From positions 250,501 to 314,500 of the forward strand of contig NC_134418.1 of assembly GCF_030867145.1 (NCBI RefSeq): a stretch of DNA of 64,000 bases, in the 5' to 3' direction. The notes under the pieces are model-generated. The model had not been told where the DNA came from, did no database searches, and saw only the letters and a list, made by a program, of their open reading frames with translations. Numbering within the stretch: the first letter of the stretch is position 1; the number at the start of each line of letters is the position of its first letter. Source of the DNA: Opisthocomus hoazin. Lineage: Eukaryota; Chordata; Aves; Opisthocomiformes; Opisthocomidae. The position numbers were made by a program, and so were the translations under genes. Below are positions 1 to 9,858 of the stretch, piece by piece.

Positions 1-754
1 AGGAAAAACACTGCTGTGGAGCAGCAGAGGGGAATGGAGAAAGAAAGAGAGCGAGGGGGAGCAGGGCAGAGAAACGGAGAGAGAAAATAAGTGACGGGGA
101 GCAGGGCAGAGCCCTAGGAAGACGAAAATAAGACACGGGAGAAGACCGAGGAGCTCAGAGAGAAAGAAGGGTCGAAAGAAAACGCCAGAGAGGTAGAGAA
201 ATCAAGAAAAACAGGGACGAGGAGCCTTGCAGAGACGGAGCACGAAAATGTTGGGCCGGTGAGCGCGAAAGAGGGAGAGAGAGACAGGGGCAGGGGGAGG
301 AGATGAAGAAGAAAGGAGAGACAAAGATGGCAATGGAGCACAGGACACACAGGCAGAGAGAGAAAAAGGACAGTGAACAGGAAAAAAGGGACCGAGAAAC
401 AAAGAAAGGGTCAGATCTAGACAAAGAGACCAAGAAGAGGGGGGGCGGGGGGGTGTGTGCAGGGAAACCCCAAAACAAACCAGCAAGGGGCTACAGGACG
501 GAGAGAAAGGGCCATGAAGCAGGACAGAGAAGGAGAGAAAGGCAAAAAGGGAGAGCTGGCTGAACAGGGACGTATAGCAAGAAACGACCGGACAGGCAGC
601 AGGACAGAGAAACAGAGACAGGGAGCCGGCTAAAGAAATTCTGGAGGGAGAAAAAGAGGGAGAGGTAGCAGGACACAAACACAGACAGAAGACGGGAGGT
701 ACAGGGAAAGGGAAAGAAAAGGAAAAAGAAAAAAAAAACAAACAAAACAATCAC
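1..754 (+). repeat. GA-rich minisatellite, T3-T1 intron of TU0 (partial)
   Basis: Purine-rich plus strand with recurring words such as GGAGCAGGACAGAG and AGAGAAAGAAA. Units are irregular, about 50-60 bp. No gene is seen apart from stop-poor frames. Confidence 0.75.
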
Positions 755-2004
755 AGCAGCGTGGGAGAGAGAAGGATCCAGGGGAGGGCCCGGGACGCAG
801 AAGAGGGGCGACAGGGCCCCGGAGGCCCGCCACTCACCGCAGATCTCGCTCTCGGCGCTGTCGGGAGACTCTGCCGCTTCAGGCGCTTCTCTCTCCTGCG
901 CTCCTCCCTTCCTCTTCCGTAAGTCCGGTCGCTTGGCTGTCCTACACCTAAGAAAAAACGCGCATGTGTCGCGGCTCTCAGGACACGAGGCTCCCTAGGC
1001 ACGTAGCCTCGCTCGCTCACGCGCTCCACAACCGTACCATGCTGCTGCTGGTGACACATACAGACCCTGCGGGACACGCTGGCGGCCTGGCCTGCTGCAG
1101 GCTACCAAGAGGGAGCCTTCCTCACCCGCAGAGGCAGGCTCTCTCCTGCCTGCGGAGCCAGGCAGCTTCCAGCCAGGTGGCCTTCCATTTTTTTTTCTTC
1201 TTCAGCCTTCTCGGGACTCTCCAGCTTCAGCCCCGCCAGCTCCCGTCCGCAGCCACTCAACGGTCCGCCTCTCCCTTTTCGCCCCCACGACGCCAGGAGA
1301 CCGAGGCCCGGCACACACAGCCCTCACAAGCCTGGAGCGGGCGCAGCCAACGGCATCCCCAGGGCAGGAACGGACAAACGCGTCCTCAGCGCGGCCCCTG
1401 CCACAGAGAAAGAAGCAGCGGCGACCGCGTTAAGGGAGGCCGAGGCACGCTCGAGGCCCAGTGTGCCGCCCGCACCACGGGCCTTGGGGGAGGCCGGGGG
1501 CTCCGGGACAGGCTTCAGGGGACGTGCTGGAGCTGGGGGCGGCTGCGCGGGGCGAGCGGGGCCGGGGAGCGCTGCCGAGTTGGGGGGGGGTGCCCGCATC
1601 CTTCCCCCCTCACCCTGCGTCACCTCCCGCCTCTGGCCCCGGGGCTGCCCGCACCCGCCTCGCCTCCAGCGCACCGGCAGCCTGCCGCAGCGGGCGGCTC
1701 GAAGCTTCCCGTCCCACCACCCTCGGGCAGCCACCACGCACCCCCGCACCCGTCGCAGGGGAGCCCGCGCCTCACGGCTGGCCTCTCCGCTCCCCCGCCG
1801 CCCCGGCACCCGACACCAGGGCGCCGCCATGCTGCTACGCCGTACCGCGCATGCGCCACGTGCCGACGGCGCGCCGGAGTGGCCAGTCCCCAGTCCCTGC
1901 GCGGAACGCCGGGCTGCAGTACCGCATCGCGGCCAGGGGACGGCGCCAGCGGACACGGCGCGGCGCCCACGCCCGGCCCCACCTCCGGGTCCAGGCAGCG
2001 CGCG

Positions 2005-2061
2005 CCGCCGGCAGGGGGCGGCGCCGCCGGCAGGGGGCGGCGCCGCCGGCAGGGGGCGGCG
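2005..2061. repeat. 19-bp CTCF-like minisatellite, 3 copies
   Basis: Three perfect tandem copies of CCGCCGGCAGGGGGCGGCG. Within each unit CCGGCAGGGGGCGG agrees with the CTCF core CCASYAGRKGGCRS at 13 of 14 positions by my reading. It lies 150-180 bp upstream (minus strand) of the NRF1/YY1 start region. Confidence 0.85.
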
Positions 2062-2490
2062 CCTCCGCACGGCTCCGGGCAGCGCCCTGCCGCGCGCCTC
2101 CCGCTCCGGGCAGCCCCCGACTCGCGGCTGCGACACGGCGCCGCACCCCCGCCGCTCCTTGCCCCCGACCTCCCGGGGGCTTTTCCCCAGGACCTGCCAC
2201 TCCATCCACACCCCCACACACCCCGCGCTCACCTTCTCCCTCGCTGCAGCCGCAACCCGGCTACGGCTCCGCTCCTCCCTCGACTCGCACCGGCCCCTCC
2301 ACAGCCACCCGGGGCACGGCAGCACCGGGCCCTCCACCGGCAGAGGGAGGGGCCGTCGCCATCAGCCGTGCTGCCCGCACCTGGGGCTCCTCCGGCTCCG
2401 GCCCACGGCTGGATCCCACGGTGCCGTCATTGGGCAAACACAAAGACCCTCTGAAGCCGTTTGGGCATTTCAGCAAGCAGGCAGGCGTCC

Positions 2491-3008
2491 TTTATTGCAG
2501 CACCGGACACACAGGGCACGGCTCCTCCCAGCGCGCACAGCACCTGTGCCACTCGAGCGGCAGTACCGAATTTTGGTCACCGGGTAGCAGCAGCGAGCTC
2601 TTGGACACGGCGCCACCGCGCATTCGCGTCTCCCGAGCCGCAGTACCGAACTTTGGTCACCGGGTGGCAGCAGCGAGCTCTTGGACACGGCGCCACCGCG
2701 CATTCGCGTCTCCCGAGCCGCAGTACCGAACTTTGGTCACCGGGTGGCAGCAGCGAGCTCTTGGACTCGGCGCCACCGCGCATTGGCGCCACCCGAGCCG
2801 CAGTAACGAACTTTGCTCACCGGGTGGCAGCAGCGAGCCCTGCGGCACGCCCGGTCGAGGCGCGGCCGCACCGCTTTCTGGGGACCGGACGCAGCGGGAA
2901 GGCTGCAGAAAAACACACGGAACTGACCACAGAACTACCCTTCGTCCCGCGCAGCGGGGGCTGTGGCGGGACCAAGCACAACGCCTCGTCGCACATGCCC
3001 GAGAGCAA
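2491..3008 (-). other. Small minus-strand segment with own poly(A) signal (candidate short gene)
   Basis: Downstream (minus strand) of the ZNF143-like cluster lies an open frame of 63 residues (2817-3008, starts MLSGMCDEALCLVPP). It contains an acceptor-like GTTTTTCTGCAG at 2903 and is followed by AATAAA at 2491-2496 with a GT-rich stretch after it. A phase-1 MATAPPS donor at 3336 would splice to this acceptor in the same frame, although that first exon has an earlier stop. The 80-bp repeats lie between the ORF stop and the poly(A) signal. Function unknown; may be a non-coding terminator segment. Confidence 0.3.
2561..2838. repeat. 80-bp tandem repeat, about 3.5 copies
   Basis: Units start at 2561, 2641, 2721 and 2801, each beginning CAGTACCGAA(C/T)TTTGGTCACC; the fourth is partial and more diverged (CAGTAACGAA). 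Middle units are nearly identical. Confidence 0.85.
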
Positions 3009-3038
3009 TGCGGCTGCCCGGCAGCCGAGTCCCTGAAA

Positions 3039-3175
3039 ACGACACCTCCCGGCATGCCCTGGCTAGCAGGGCTCGGCCGCCCGGCAGCCGGAAGACTACA
3101 CCTCCCGGCATGCCCCGGGGAGTAGCGTAGCCGACAGCGCGCCCCGCGCCCCAGCACTACAGCTCCCAGCACGCC
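3039..3175. promoter_or_regulatory. Three ZNF143/THAP11-type elements, TU0 block
   Basis: Elements at 3039-3058, 3095-3114 (ACTACACCTCCCGGCATGCC) and 3156-3175 (ACTACAGCTCCCAGCACGCC) match the known ACTACAnnTCCCAGnATGC promoter motif. The middle one is preceded by an ETS-like CCGGAAG. Such elements mark active vertebrate core promoters, so a start site is likely here, driving the MCDEALC segment or reading into TU0. Confidence 0.7.
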
Positions 3176-3850
3176 GCGGGAGCTGCGGGCCTCGGCTTGC
3201 GGGGACACCGTGCCCGAAACGGCGCTGGACCCCCGCCGCTCCTTGCCTCCCACACGGACCCCGCTCGGCAGGTACCCTCGCCCGCCTCGGGGCTTTCCCC
3301 GGGACCCGCCGCTCCATCGACCGCCCCGCGCTCACCTTCTCCCTCCCTGCAGCCGCAGCCCGGTCACGGCTCCGCTCCTCCCTCGGCTCGCACCGGCCCC
3401 TCCACGGCCACCCCGGTCACGGCAGCACCGGGCCCTCCACCGGCAGAGGGAGGGGCCGTCGCCATCAGCCGTGCTGCCCGCACCTGGGGCGGCCCCGGCC
3501 CACGGCTGGAGCCCGGCAGGAACAGGGGGCCGTCGCCCCTGCCCCACAGCCCGTCCCCTCCTCCCCTGGGCTCTGGCGCAGCCCCTCGTCCCGTGCAAAC
3601 CACGCACAAACGCAGCCGCGAGGGCAAAAGGGACCGCAGGTCTTTATTCAGTCACGCACCCAGCCAGTCCCGGGAGCCGCTCTGCTCCGGGGCTCGGGGC
3701 CCCCGATGCTCCCTCTGCCCCTCCGACACCTCGGCAGTCCTTCCCGCAGCTGCGCCCGTTGCTCCAGCAGGGAACAGTCGGTCAGTCCGCTCCCGGAGCG
3801 ATGCGCTGCTCGGCAGAGGCCGCCAAAAATGAGGAGCAGGGTGCAGGCCA

Positions 3851-6800
3851 CTACAAGAGAGGAGAAAAGTGACAGCGGCGGTGTAACGAGAAAGCACGAA
3901 GCAGGGAAAGGGACAGCGAGAGAAGGACGGGGACAGGCAGTCCCACAGAGATGGAGAAAGAAGCAGCAGGAAGAGAGGAAGAGTGGCAGCAGAAAGAAGA
4001 AGAGGGAGCAGGACAGAGACCGAAAAAGGATGGGGGAGCAGGACAGAGGCGCAGAAAAAACCTGCAACGGGCAGCACGACAGGAAGGGAGGAAAAAAGAA
4101 TAGGGGCAGGGACCCGGACTGAGACAGATGGGGAAAGACAAAAAAAAAAAGCTACAAAAACAGGGCAGAGAGGGAGGAATGAGACAACATGGACAGGGAG
4201 CCGGGACCGCAAACGACGGAGGGAAGGGGCGAGGGTGGGCAGGACAACACGAAACAAACCACATAGCTACACGCTACAGGGAAAAGAGGGAAGACTTAAG
4301 AAGTAGGGAGCGGGAGCTGAACAAAAGAGAGCCAGAGAGGAAAAAGCCAGAGAGTAATGCGTACAGAAAGAAAGGGGGGGGGGATTCTAAAACAGGGTCA
4401 TCGGGGAGACAGACACAAGTAAGAAGGACAAAGGACAAAAGCAACAGGCTACGAGGTGGAGAGGGAAGAATCAATGAATATGGACAGAGCGCTGGCCAGA
4501 GAGAGACCGAGAAAGGCAAAAGATGGCACGGGTGACAGGGCAGAGAGGGACGAATTTAAAAACCAGGCACAGGGAGTCGGACAGAGGGAAAGGCAGAAAT
4601 AAGAGGAGAAAAAGTGACGGGCCACGGGGCAGAGAGGGAGGAATGGATAAAGAGCAACAGGGGACCGGACAGAGCACAATGGAGAATGGAAAAAAAGCAA
4701 AAGCACGCTCCAGGGAAGACGGAGGGACTGAAGAACAGCGACCAGGAGCTGGACAGCGAGACACAGAGGAAGACCAAAAAACCAACGAAACAAAACCAGT
4801 GATGGGCTACAAGATGGGCTGGGGGAAACACAAAACAGCGCCAGGGAGCTGGACACAGAGAGATGGAGACAGACAGACCAATAGCGTGGGGCTACAGGGG
4901 GCAGAGGAACGAATTAAACACTGAGGACGGGGAGCCAGACAGAGAGAGAGGGAGATCGCGGAGAACAGTGGTGGGTGCAGGAAGAAGAGGTAAGAGTTAA
5001 TAAATGGGGACAGGGAGCCGCACAGGGAGGGACCGAGAAAGGCAAACACAGCAGCAGGGCATAGGGCAGAGAGGAAGAACTAAAAAACAGGGGCAGTGAG
5101 ACAGACATAGAGAGATGGAGAAAAGAAAAAAGCAATGGGTGATGTGGCAGAGAGGGAGGACTTAAAAACAGGCACGGGAAGCAAGAAAGACTGAAAGGGG
5201 GGGGGGCGGCGCTGAATCCAATAGGCAACAGGATGGAGAGGGAGGACTTAAAAGTGAGGGACGAGAAGCTGGGAAGACAGAGAGGTGGAGAAAGAAACAG
5301 AATCACAACACGCTACAGTGCCAAGAAGGAAGAAGCTGAACAACAGGGACAGGGAGCCAGACAAAGAGAGCCAGAGAAAGAAAAAATACCGACGGGCCAC
5401 AGGACAGAGAGGGAGGAATGAAACAATAGGGATCCGGAGCCGGGCAGTCAGAGAGGGAGGAAGAAGAAATAGCCAGGGGCAATAAGGCAGAGAGAGAAGG
5501 CGGCAAAAACAGGGATCTGGACCAGATCGATGACAAAAGACAAGGACAGTGATGGGCTATAGGGAGGAGAGGGAGGAATGCGAAGACAGGGGCGAGGCGC
5601 CAGATGCGGAGCAAGGCATACAGGAAGTACAGCAAAAGCTAGAGAGCAGAGAGGGAGGAATTAAACCACAGGGATAGGGAGCCGGGGAGGGAGCTGGAAA
5701 AAGGGATGGAGGAGGGGAGACGAGGAGGAATTAAAAAATTGGGATCCAGAGCCCGAGAAAGAAGTAAAATTGCCACAGGCTAAATAAAGGGCCCAGAAGG
5801 AAGAAATTGAAAACCAGGGAGCAGAAGCCAGCCAGAGAGAGACGCAGAAAGGAAAAACCACGATGGGCTCCCAGATGGAGAGGGAGGAATTTCAAAAAGG
5901 AAGGGAGCGGGAGCCATACACAGAGAGACAGAAAAAGGGAAGATAGCAACAGGCCACAGGGCAGCGAGGGAAGAATTGAAAAGTAGGGACAGGAAGCCGG
6001 ACAGAGCGCAACGAGAAAGAAATGGCCGGGGGGGAAACACAGCACCACCACCTGCGACAGGCTACAGGGCTAGCCCAAGCTGGCCAGTGGAAATATTCCG
6101 TACCACAGACGTCACGCACAGCTTATAAATGGGGGCTGGCTGCGGGGCAGGAATCAGCTCTTGTCGTTTCCGCGAGTTGGAACCCGCTCTCGTCCGGGAG
6201 GTCAAACTATTTTGGAATTTAGCAAAACTTGCGATTTCCGGGTTCCGCAATCGCTGTTCGGGGACTGCCTGTGAATCGGTCATCGGGTGGTGAGAGAAAC
6301 TGTACTGCGTATAGTTTGGTTCGCATGTGCGTTGTTGCAATTATTATCATCGTTATTAGAATTATCAGCAGTATTTCCTTTGTTGCCTTACTAAACTGTC
6401 TTTATCTCAACCGACAAGTTTGACCTTTTGTCCATTTGTCCTCCGCATCCCGCTGGGGAGGGAACGGGCCGGGGGTGGGGGCTGTGAGCGAGCAGCTCTC
6501 TAGTGCTTAGTTGCCGGCTGCCAAGTTAAACCATGACAGACAGAGAGGGAGGAATTAAAAAAAAACAGGACTGGGAGCAATCTACAGAGAGACGTCCGGG
6601 AACGAAAGTGTAAACAGCACCGCGTACAGGGCAGAGAGGGAGGAAGTCAACAAAAATAGTAAGTAAAGACAGGGAGCCGGACAGAGGGACACAGAGACAG
6701 AGAAAACAGCAATGGGCTACAAGACAGAGAGGGGGGGATTAAAAAATCCTGGCGGGGAGCCGGACCGGGAGAGACGGCCAAAGAAATGAAATCGCGCCGT

Positions 6801-7690
6801 GGCACAGGGAAGACAGGAGGACAACACTGAAAACCAGGGCCTGGGAACTGGAAAGAGAGCGCCAGAGAATGAAAGAACTCCTGACGGGCTCTAGGGCAGA
6901 GACAGGAGGAATGAAAAAACAGGGGCGGGGAGACAGAGAGAGACAGAGAGAGAGAAATAAGAGGGGGGGAAAGCAACAGGCCGCAGGCTCCGGAGGGAGG
7001 AAGTGCGAAAGAGGGGCTGGGAGCCGCACAGGGAGAGGGTGGAGAAACAGACCTGCAGAAGTGACAGGGTATGGGGCAGAGAGGGAGGAACTTAAAAAAA
7101 TCAGGACCTTGAGCCAGAAGAGACGGAGAAAATAAAAATGGTGACGGGTAACAGGGCAGAGAGGGAGGAATGAAAAAACAGGGACAGGAAGCCAGAACAG
7201 AGAGACTGCGAAGGCAAAAAGTCCCGACAGCTTCCGCAGAGAGGGCGAGGAACTGAAACTTAGAGACAGGGAGTTGGACAGAGAGAGACAGAGAAAGAAA
7301 AAGAGAAAAAAGACGGAGATGCAGAAAGGGAAAAGGAGCGACAGGACAGAGAGGGAGGAATTCAAAATGAGGGGCAGGGAGCAGAATAGAGAGAGATAGA
7401 GAAAGAGGCAGACGCGCAACGTGCTACGGAGCTGAGAAGGAAGACCTTGAACCAGAGGGACAGGGAGCCGGACAGAGAGTCCCAGAGACGGCAAAAGTAC
7501 CGACGGGCTATAGGGCAGAGAGGGGGGAAAGCAAAAACCGTGATCGGGAGCCAGACAGAAAGAGATAGGGAAGGAAAAAAAAGCCACGGGCTACAGGGCA
7601 GAGAGAGGGAGGACCTAAAAGATGGGGACAGGGAGCTGGTCAGAGATGGAGAAAGCAGGTACACGGGAGCGGGGAGGGGGTTGGAGGGGG
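3851..7690 (+). repeat. GA-rich minisatellite, last intron of TU1, split by an LTR
   Basis: Degenerate tandem units of about 75-95 bp built from GGACAGGGAGCCGGACAGAG, GAGACAGAGAAAG, GGGCTACAGGGCAGAG and AGGGAGGAATTAAAA. A fossil LTR (6070-6538) sits inside one unit between CTACAGGG and CAGAGAGGG. Includes a 9-G run near 4375. No gene otherwise. Confidence 0.8.
6070..6538 (+). mobile_element. Avian endogenous-retrovirus solo LTR fragment (fossil)
   Basis: About 469 bp of non-GA sequence in the last intron of TU1. It has TATA box CTTATAAATG near 6121, an AT-rich R/U5-like part and a terminal stretch ending CCATGACA, the usual form of avian ERV LTR 3' ends. The 5' end joins a GA-minisatellite unit directly and looks truncated. 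No internal retroviral region is present. It is old relative to the array, since every alpha copy has it at the same site. Confidence 0.75.
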
Positions 7691-7999
7691 CAGGGAGGAA
7701 AAAAAAGCCAAAAAGCACAGCAGTGTGGGAAAGAGAGGGATCCAGGGGAGAGCCCGGGATGCAGAAGAGGGGCGACAGGGCCCCGAGGGCCCGGCACTCA
7801 CCGCAGATCTCGCTCTTAGCACTGCCGGGAGACTCTGCTGCTTCAGACGCTTCTCTCTCCTGCTCTCCTCCCTTCCTCTTCCGTAACTCCGGTCGCTTGG
7901 CTGTCCCCCACCTAAGAGAAAACGTCCATGTCTCGCAGCTCTGGCGAGACAAGGCTCCCTAGACACGTAGCCTCGCCTGCTCACGCACTACGCGCAGGA

Positions 8000-9655
8000 A
8001 CAAGACAAGAGGGAAAGAGAGAGAGAGAGAGAGAATGACGAGCGGGCAGCAGAACTGACGGATCAAGAGAGAAACTGAATCAGGGGAATAAAGAACGCTG
8101 GAGGGAGACAAACGTACAGGCAACAAGCCAGATGGACGAGGGCAGGAGACACACAGATCAGGACAAAGAGGTGGAGAAAGTGAAAACAGTGATGGGCTGC
8201 AGGATGAGAAAAAAGGCCAAGGAGCAGGACAGAGGAGAATAACGGGACAGCAAGCTGGACAGGGGCATATAGCAAGAAACAAAGGGACAGGCAGCAGTAT
8301 GGAGATATACAGACAAAGAGTTACGGGGAGGATGGAGGACAGAGAGAATGAGAGAAAAGGGACAGGGAGGGGGGCACAGATGGAGAAAGAAATGCTGGCG
8401 ACAGAGAGAGGAAGAAAGCGACAGGACAGAGGCAGAGAGGTAGAGAAAGGAAGAAAAAAGTAGCGACGAGTAGGAGGCCAGAGGCACAAGGAAAAGACAG
8501 GAGGAAGGACAGAGTGACAGAGAAAACCGGTGAGGGACAGGACGCCAGAAAGAAAGATACTGTGAAAGAGAGCGCGACAGGGAGCAGGACGCTGGGACAG
8601 ACAGCAACCGAGAGCAACCGAGAGAACGGCAGCGAGGTGGAGCACAAGAGAAAACAGGGACTGAGAGCAAGACCGAGGGGTGAAGCAATAAATAATGGGG
8701 CTGGGGAGCAGGACAGCAGAAGAGAGAGACAGAGAAGGGGACACATAAGACAACCGCAAACTGAGAGGGAGAAGGAGAAGAGCACAGAGGGTCACAGACA
8801 AAAAGAGAGGGACGGCAGAAAGAGAAAAACAAGACGAGGGAGAAGGACTGAGGAGCAGAGAGAAAAAAGTACAGGGAAAAGGACAGAGATGCAGAAAACA
8901 AGGCAAGACTGGAGCCAGAACACAGGGCAAAACTGACAAGGACAGGCAGCGCAACAAAGGGATGGAGGAGGAAAGAACAGTGATGGGCCGCAGCACAGAG
9001 GAAAAGAGAGAAAAAGAGCAAGAAGAGCAAGAGAAGGAGAATGACAGGAGGGTGTAGACAGAAAGACTGGGACACGTCAAAGGGGCACTTGGGGGACACA
9101 CACATCGGAAGGGTAGAAAGGAAAAGGGAGGGATGGGGAGCAAGACAGCGTGATAGAGCGAGACGGAGGAAATGGAGTGCAAGGGCGCAGAAAAGCAGAG
9201 GTACTGGGAAGAGGAAAGAACGTCAGGGAGAGAAAGGTGAGGGTGGGGAGCAGGAGAGAGGTAGAGAACAAAAAAAATAGCCACAGGCAGAATAACAGAA
9301 ATACGGAGAATAAAAAATTACTTCCAGGCAGCAGGACAGAGGCACAGAGCAAGAGGAACAAAAAACCACAGGGAGAAGGACGGGTAACACACAGCATGAC
9401 ACTGCGGGAGTGAGAGGACGGAACAGGGCAAGGCAGAGGAATGAGGAGCAAAAAAAAAAAAACAACCCAGCAAACAGAAAGGGAACTGGACAGAGATAGG
9501 CAGCAGGGCACAGAGATGGAGAAAGAAAAAACAGCAACAAGGACAGGGAATGAGGAATAGAGAGGAAAAGAGCGGGACAGGGAAACAAATACAGACAAAA
9601 GAAGGGGAGGTACAGGGAAGGAAAAGAAAAGCTGGGGGGGGGGGGGGGGGAGGAG
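8000..9655 (+). repeat. GA-rich minisatellite, T2-T1 intron of TU1
   Basis: Purine-rich, with a different family of units from the last intron (AGGACAGAG, GGAGCAGGACAG). It starts with an (AG)n run near 8016-8033 and ends in a 17-G run at 9634-9650. Confidence 0.8.
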
Positions 9656-9858
9656 GAATCACAGCAGCATGGGAGAGAGAAGGATCCAGGGGAGGGCCCG
9701 GGACGAAGAAGAGGAGCGACAGGGCCCCGGAGGCCCGCCACTCACCGCAGATCTCGCTCTCGGCGCTGCCGGGAGACTCTGCCGCTTCAGGCGCTTCTCT
9801 CTCCTGCGCTCCTCCCTTCCTCTTCCGTAAGTCCGGTCGCTTGGCTGTCCTACACCTA

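Larger units (their letters stand above)
1..3465 (-). other. Predicted spliced transcription unit TU0 (beta type), 3' part outside window
   Basis: This is the leftmost, partial copy of the repeated minus-strand unit. Seen: exon T1 at 838-947 (110 bp), bounded on the minus strand by TTCTTAG upstream and GTGAGTG downstream. Upstream lie several candidate first exons in the long CpG block. One (1614-1830) starts with ATG in a YY1-like context (MAAPWCRVPGRR...) and ends at CAGG/GTGAGG, phase 1. Two copies of a second (2233-2362 and 3336-3465) start MATAPPSAGGGPGAAV and end GAAG/GTGAGC, also phase 1. A 70-residue open frame at 1102-1314 ends beside another GTGAGG. In both MATAPPS copies the frame is closed by an in-frame stop after ...GGAEP. 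T3 and the terminal exon would lie left of position 1. The product is not recognised; it could be non-coding. Confidence 0.4.
951..3642 (-). promoter_or_regulatory. Long CpG-island promoter block of TU0 (beta)
   Basis: GC- and CpG-rich block of about 2.7 kb. It contains an NRF1-type site GCGCATGCGC at 1847-1856 and a YY1-like ATGGCGGC start context on the minus strand at 1823-1830. It also has the 19-bp CTCF-like array (2005-2061), a secondary poly(A) signal (2491-2496), an 80-bp repeat array (2561-2838) and three ZNF143/THAP11-type elements (3039-3175). The MATAPPS exon region is present twice, about 1.1 kb apart, so the long form looks like a short block with an internal duplication plus an inserted promoter/terminator segment. 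Confidence 0.65.

Noticed and set aside
2817-3008. MCDEALC start resembling an actin N-terminus
   Set aside because: Only the first four residues agree; the rest bears no likeness to actin.
3851-6069. CRISPR array in regularly repeated GA units
   Set aside because: Units are degenerate, purine-only minisatellite without constant repeats and unique spacers, in vertebrate DNA.
6070-6538. Complete provirus around the LTR
   Set aside because: Only one LTR fragment is present per alpha unit, with minisatellite directly on both sides and no internal region.
7959-9284. Minus-strand open frame of 441 Ser/Leu/Pro/Cys-rich residues in GA DNA
   Set aside because: A polypyrimidine strand can hardly make stop codons. 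Several frames are open at once on both strands and the translation is low-complexity.
9746-9855. Assignment of the T exon to GCFC2 (C2orf3) or another known avian ampliconic gene
   Set aside because: Only a vague basic/acidic likeness (RRxKR...); no alignment I could defend, so no symbol is given.
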